A DNA stretch of 7,690 bases, taken from the NCBI GenBank assembly GCA_029940245.1, contig JAOZRF010000124.1, positions 1-7,690 on the forward strand, read 5' to 3'. Positions 6,486 through 7,690 of this stretch are shown here, in pieces. The translations under genes were made by a program, and so were the position numbers. Below the pieces are notes generated by a model that saw only the letters and a program-made list of their open reading frames with translations, made no database searches and was not told where the DNA came from. Source of the stretch: Desulfobacula sp. GTDB taxonomy: Bacteria > Desulfobacterota > Desulfobacteria > Desulfobacterales > Desulfobacteraceae. Each line of letters opens with the position of its first letter. The stretch's first letter is position 1.

Positions 6486-6668
6486 TCAGCCTGCATCATA
6501 GGTGCATGAAGTAAAATCTATTTCTTCTCCGCATTTATCACATTTATGGGTTTTTTCAAATTCATCTGAAAAAATTTCCTTTGGTGCATTGCATTTAGGG
6601 CAATTACAGGTAAAAGATTTTAAATTTTTAAATTGTTCAAAACCTGGGCAATGTGCTGGGGTTGTCAT
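6486..6668 (-). CDS. Small cysteine-rich zinc-ribbon-like protein of unknown function
   Basis: A 60-residue protein with seven cysteines: C7, C21, C23, C26, C43, C46 and C55. C23-x2-C26 and C43-x2-C46 form a zinc-ribbon pair; C7, C21 and C55 are extra, and H6 and H41 are further possible ligands. The middle is charged (KEIFSDEFEKTHKCDKC), with no signal peptide or membrane segment, so cytoplasmic. I chose the ATG at 6668 because GGAGGG lies 4 nt upstream; an in-frame ATG at 6680 has no RBS. It has a good promoter of its own (6748-6720) with a palindrome across the -10. Next on the same strand, after 225 nt, is the nucleotidase gene. I do not recognise a characterised family. A metal-binding or redox-sensing role fits the cysteines but is not shown. 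The composition argues for a real gene. Confidence 0.75.
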   Translation of the reverse strand: MTTPAHCPGFEQFKNLKSFTCNCPKCNAPKEIFSDEFEKTHKCDKCGEEIDFTSCTYDAG

Positions 6669-6717
6669 AATACCCTCCATATTTTGGATTTAAATTTTAG
6701 AATAAGAACCTCGATAA

Positions 6718-6734
6718 AAATTAAAGTTTAATTT
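6718..6734. promoter_or_regulatory. 17-bp perfect palindrome over the -10 box: operator candidate
   Basis: AAATTAAA-G-TTTAATTT has perfect 8-bp arms around one central base. It covers the whole -10 hexamer (6725-6720) of the minus-strand promoter, so a dimeric repressor bound here would block RNA polymerase. Being AT-only in the arms, it could partly be due to base composition. Confidence 0.4.
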
Positions 6735-6748
6735 GCAGCCATTGTCAA
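6720..6748 (-). promoter_or_regulatory. Promoter of the small Cys-rich gene
   Basis: Minus-strand TTGACA (6748-6743), a 17-bp spacer and TTTAAT (6725-6720): a consensus -35 and a five-of-six -10 at ideal spacing. Start of transcription would be near 6713, leaving a leader of about 45 nt that ends in GGAGGG and the ATG at 6668. Confidence 0.65.
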
Positions 6749-6773
6749 GATAAAATAAAAACAGTAAGAAAAA

Positions 6774-6782
6774 TTATCCACA
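6774..6782 (+). promoter_or_regulatory. Isolated consensus DnaA box
   Basis: TTATCCACA is an exact match to the strong E. coli DnaA box. It sits alone in the 172-bp divergent spacer, next to a very AT-rich stretch (6791-6834). With no second box and no replication gene nearby it is not an origin; it could be a DnaA regulatory site or chance. Confidence 0.3.
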
Positions 6783-6840
6783 AGCCCCCTCCTTTATAAA
6801 TCTTTTTACTTTTTTAAATAAATTTGATATTTATGCCGGA

Positions 6841-7690
6841 ATGAAACCTCAAAAATTCCAGACCGGCAGGGTAGCAACTGTTGCATTCTCTCATTTTATC
6901 CATGATATGTATACAAGTTTTCTGGCACCATTACTGCCCTTAATAATTGAAAAATTGTCTTTGACCTTAAGCCAGACAGGGCTTTTATCCACTGTGATGC
7001 AGATCCCGGCACTGCTCAACCCGTTTATCGGGCTGTTTGCTGATAACAAGGGCCTGGCCCGGTGGCTGGTTATTCTTGCCCCGACACTCACTGCCATACC
7101 CATGAGTTTTATATTGAATGCTTCCTCCTACTATGTATTGCTGGTTCTGGTCTTTTTTGCAGGCGTCAGCGTTGCATTATATCATGTCCCTTCACCTGTC
7201 CTGGTTGCAAAATATTCCGGAGATAAAAAAGGTCGTGGTATGAGTCTTTTTATGACGGGCGGAGAAGCTGCCAGAACCATGGGACCCATTATTGCTGTGG
7301 CCGCTGTATCTTTTCTGGGGGCAGATCATTTTTATTATGTGATGGCTTTTGCCGGTTTAACCTCAGTATGGCTTTATTTTACCCTTGAAAAAGTGGAACA
7401 AGAAACTTCCATTAAACGAAACAGGTCATTAAAGGCATCTTTTCTTGAAATAAAACATGTGTTGATCCCTTTGTCCGGCATCCTGATGGCACGATCCTTT
7501 ATGCATGCCTCCATGGGGATTTTTCTCACGATTTTTGTGGAAAGACAGACGGGAAGCCTCTGGTATGGCGGTGCTGCCCTTGCCTTGTACGAGATATTTG
7601 GTGTGGCCGGTGTGCTAAGCGCTGGAACCTTCAGCGACTGGCTGGGAAGACAAAGAGTCTTGTTCTGGGTATTGATGGTCGCACCCGTGG
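6841..7690 (+). CDS. MFS transporter, fosmidomycin-resistance (Fsr)-like, 3' end beyond the window
   Basis: An open frame of 283 codons runs to the window edge without a stop. It has hydrophobic segments spaced as in a 12-helix major facilitator. TM1 holds SHFIHDMYTSFLAPLLPL (17-34). GLFADNKGLARW (64-75) is the loop 2-3 motif A position, changed from the usual form, and GTFSDWLGRQR (262-272) is its repeat in loop 8-9. LYHVPSPVLVA (113-123) and MSLFMTGGEAARTMGP (134-149) match the H-P-x-S and G-G motifs of Fsr-type exporters. A hydrophilic stretch at about 183-204 is the central loop. Likely an inner-membrane drug or metabolite exporter; the substrate is unknown. ATG at 6841 is the only normal start in frame before the first helix. 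It has no good RBS, but a three-codon frame (6833-6844) ends in an ATGA overlap with it. Divergent from the small Cys-rich gene. Confidence 0.88.
   Translation, partial: MKPQKFQTGRVATVAFSHFIHDMYTSFLAPLLPLIIEKLSLTLSQTGLLSTVMQIPALLNPFIGLFADNKGLARWLVILAPTLTAIPMSFILNASSYYVLLVLVFFAGVSVALYHVPSPVLVAKYSGDKKGRGMSLFMTGGEAARTMGPIIAVAAVSFLGADHFYYVMAFAGLTSVWLYFTLEKVEQETSIKRNRSLKASFLEIKHVLIPLSGILMARSFMHASMGIFLTIFVERQTGSLWYGGAALALYEIFGVAGVLSAGTFSDWLGRQRVLFWVLMVAPV

Noticed and set aside
6669..6840. Replication origin in the AT-rich spacer
   Set aside because: Only one DnaA box, no iteron set, and no replication gene in the window.
6891..7103. Minus-strand open frame of 70 codons
   Set aside because: Lies antisense to the well-supported MFS gene and shows no motif.
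1..7690. CRISPR arrays, tRNA or rRNA genes, insertion sequences
   Set aside because: No regularly spaced repeats, no cloverleaf or rRNA-like stretch, and no transposase or terminal inverted repeats were seen on either strand.

Overview
The window looks like part of the chromosome of an anaerobic Gram-negative bacterium. My best guess is a sulfate-reducing deltaproteobacterium of the Desulfobacterales type. This is inferred from protein style (an FmdE-family protein beside a FecCD/BtuC-type transporter, type I signal peptides for periplasmic export) and from AT-rich spacers with sigma70-like promoters. No marker gene fixes the taxonomy.

Layout. Everything from 1 to about 6670 is coded on the minus strand; only the last gene is on plus. 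Read in the direction of transcription: (a) a 60-residue cysteine-rich zinc-ribbon-like protein (6668-6486) behind a clear promoter that carries a 17-bp palindrome over its -10; (b) an exported 5'-nucleotidase of the UshA type with a C-terminal membrane anchor (6260-4332); (c) a strong promoter and about 130 nt of leader with a long terminator-like hairpin just before the next ribosome-binding site; (d) a four-gene operon made of a periplasmic binding protein (4132-3020), a FecCD-type permease (3007-1937), an ABC ATPase (1940-1170) and an FmdE-family protein with a C-terminal zinc ribbon (1146-613); (e) a spacer with a possible gene relic; (f) a MazEF/PemK-type toxin-antitoxin pair (446-192, and 198 to the window edge, toxin cut off). 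On plus, divergent from the small Cys-rich gene, an MFS transporter of the fosmidomycin-resistance type starts at 6841 and runs off the right edge.

How the genes may work together. Binding protein, permease and ATPase make a complete importer of the cobalamin/siderophore/metal-chelate class. Its substrate cannot be read from the sequence. The FmdE-type protein is translated from the same message, 23 nt behind the ATPase, which suggests it handles the imported metal or cofactor in the cytoplasm. The nucleotidase upstream faces the periplasm and could release a nucleotide-linked substrate, but it probably has its own transcript. The most unusual parts are this transporter-FmdE operon with its leader hairpin, and the small Cys-rich gene with its palindromic operator candidate. 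The toxin-antitoxin pair and the MFS gene look like ordinary accessory neighbours.
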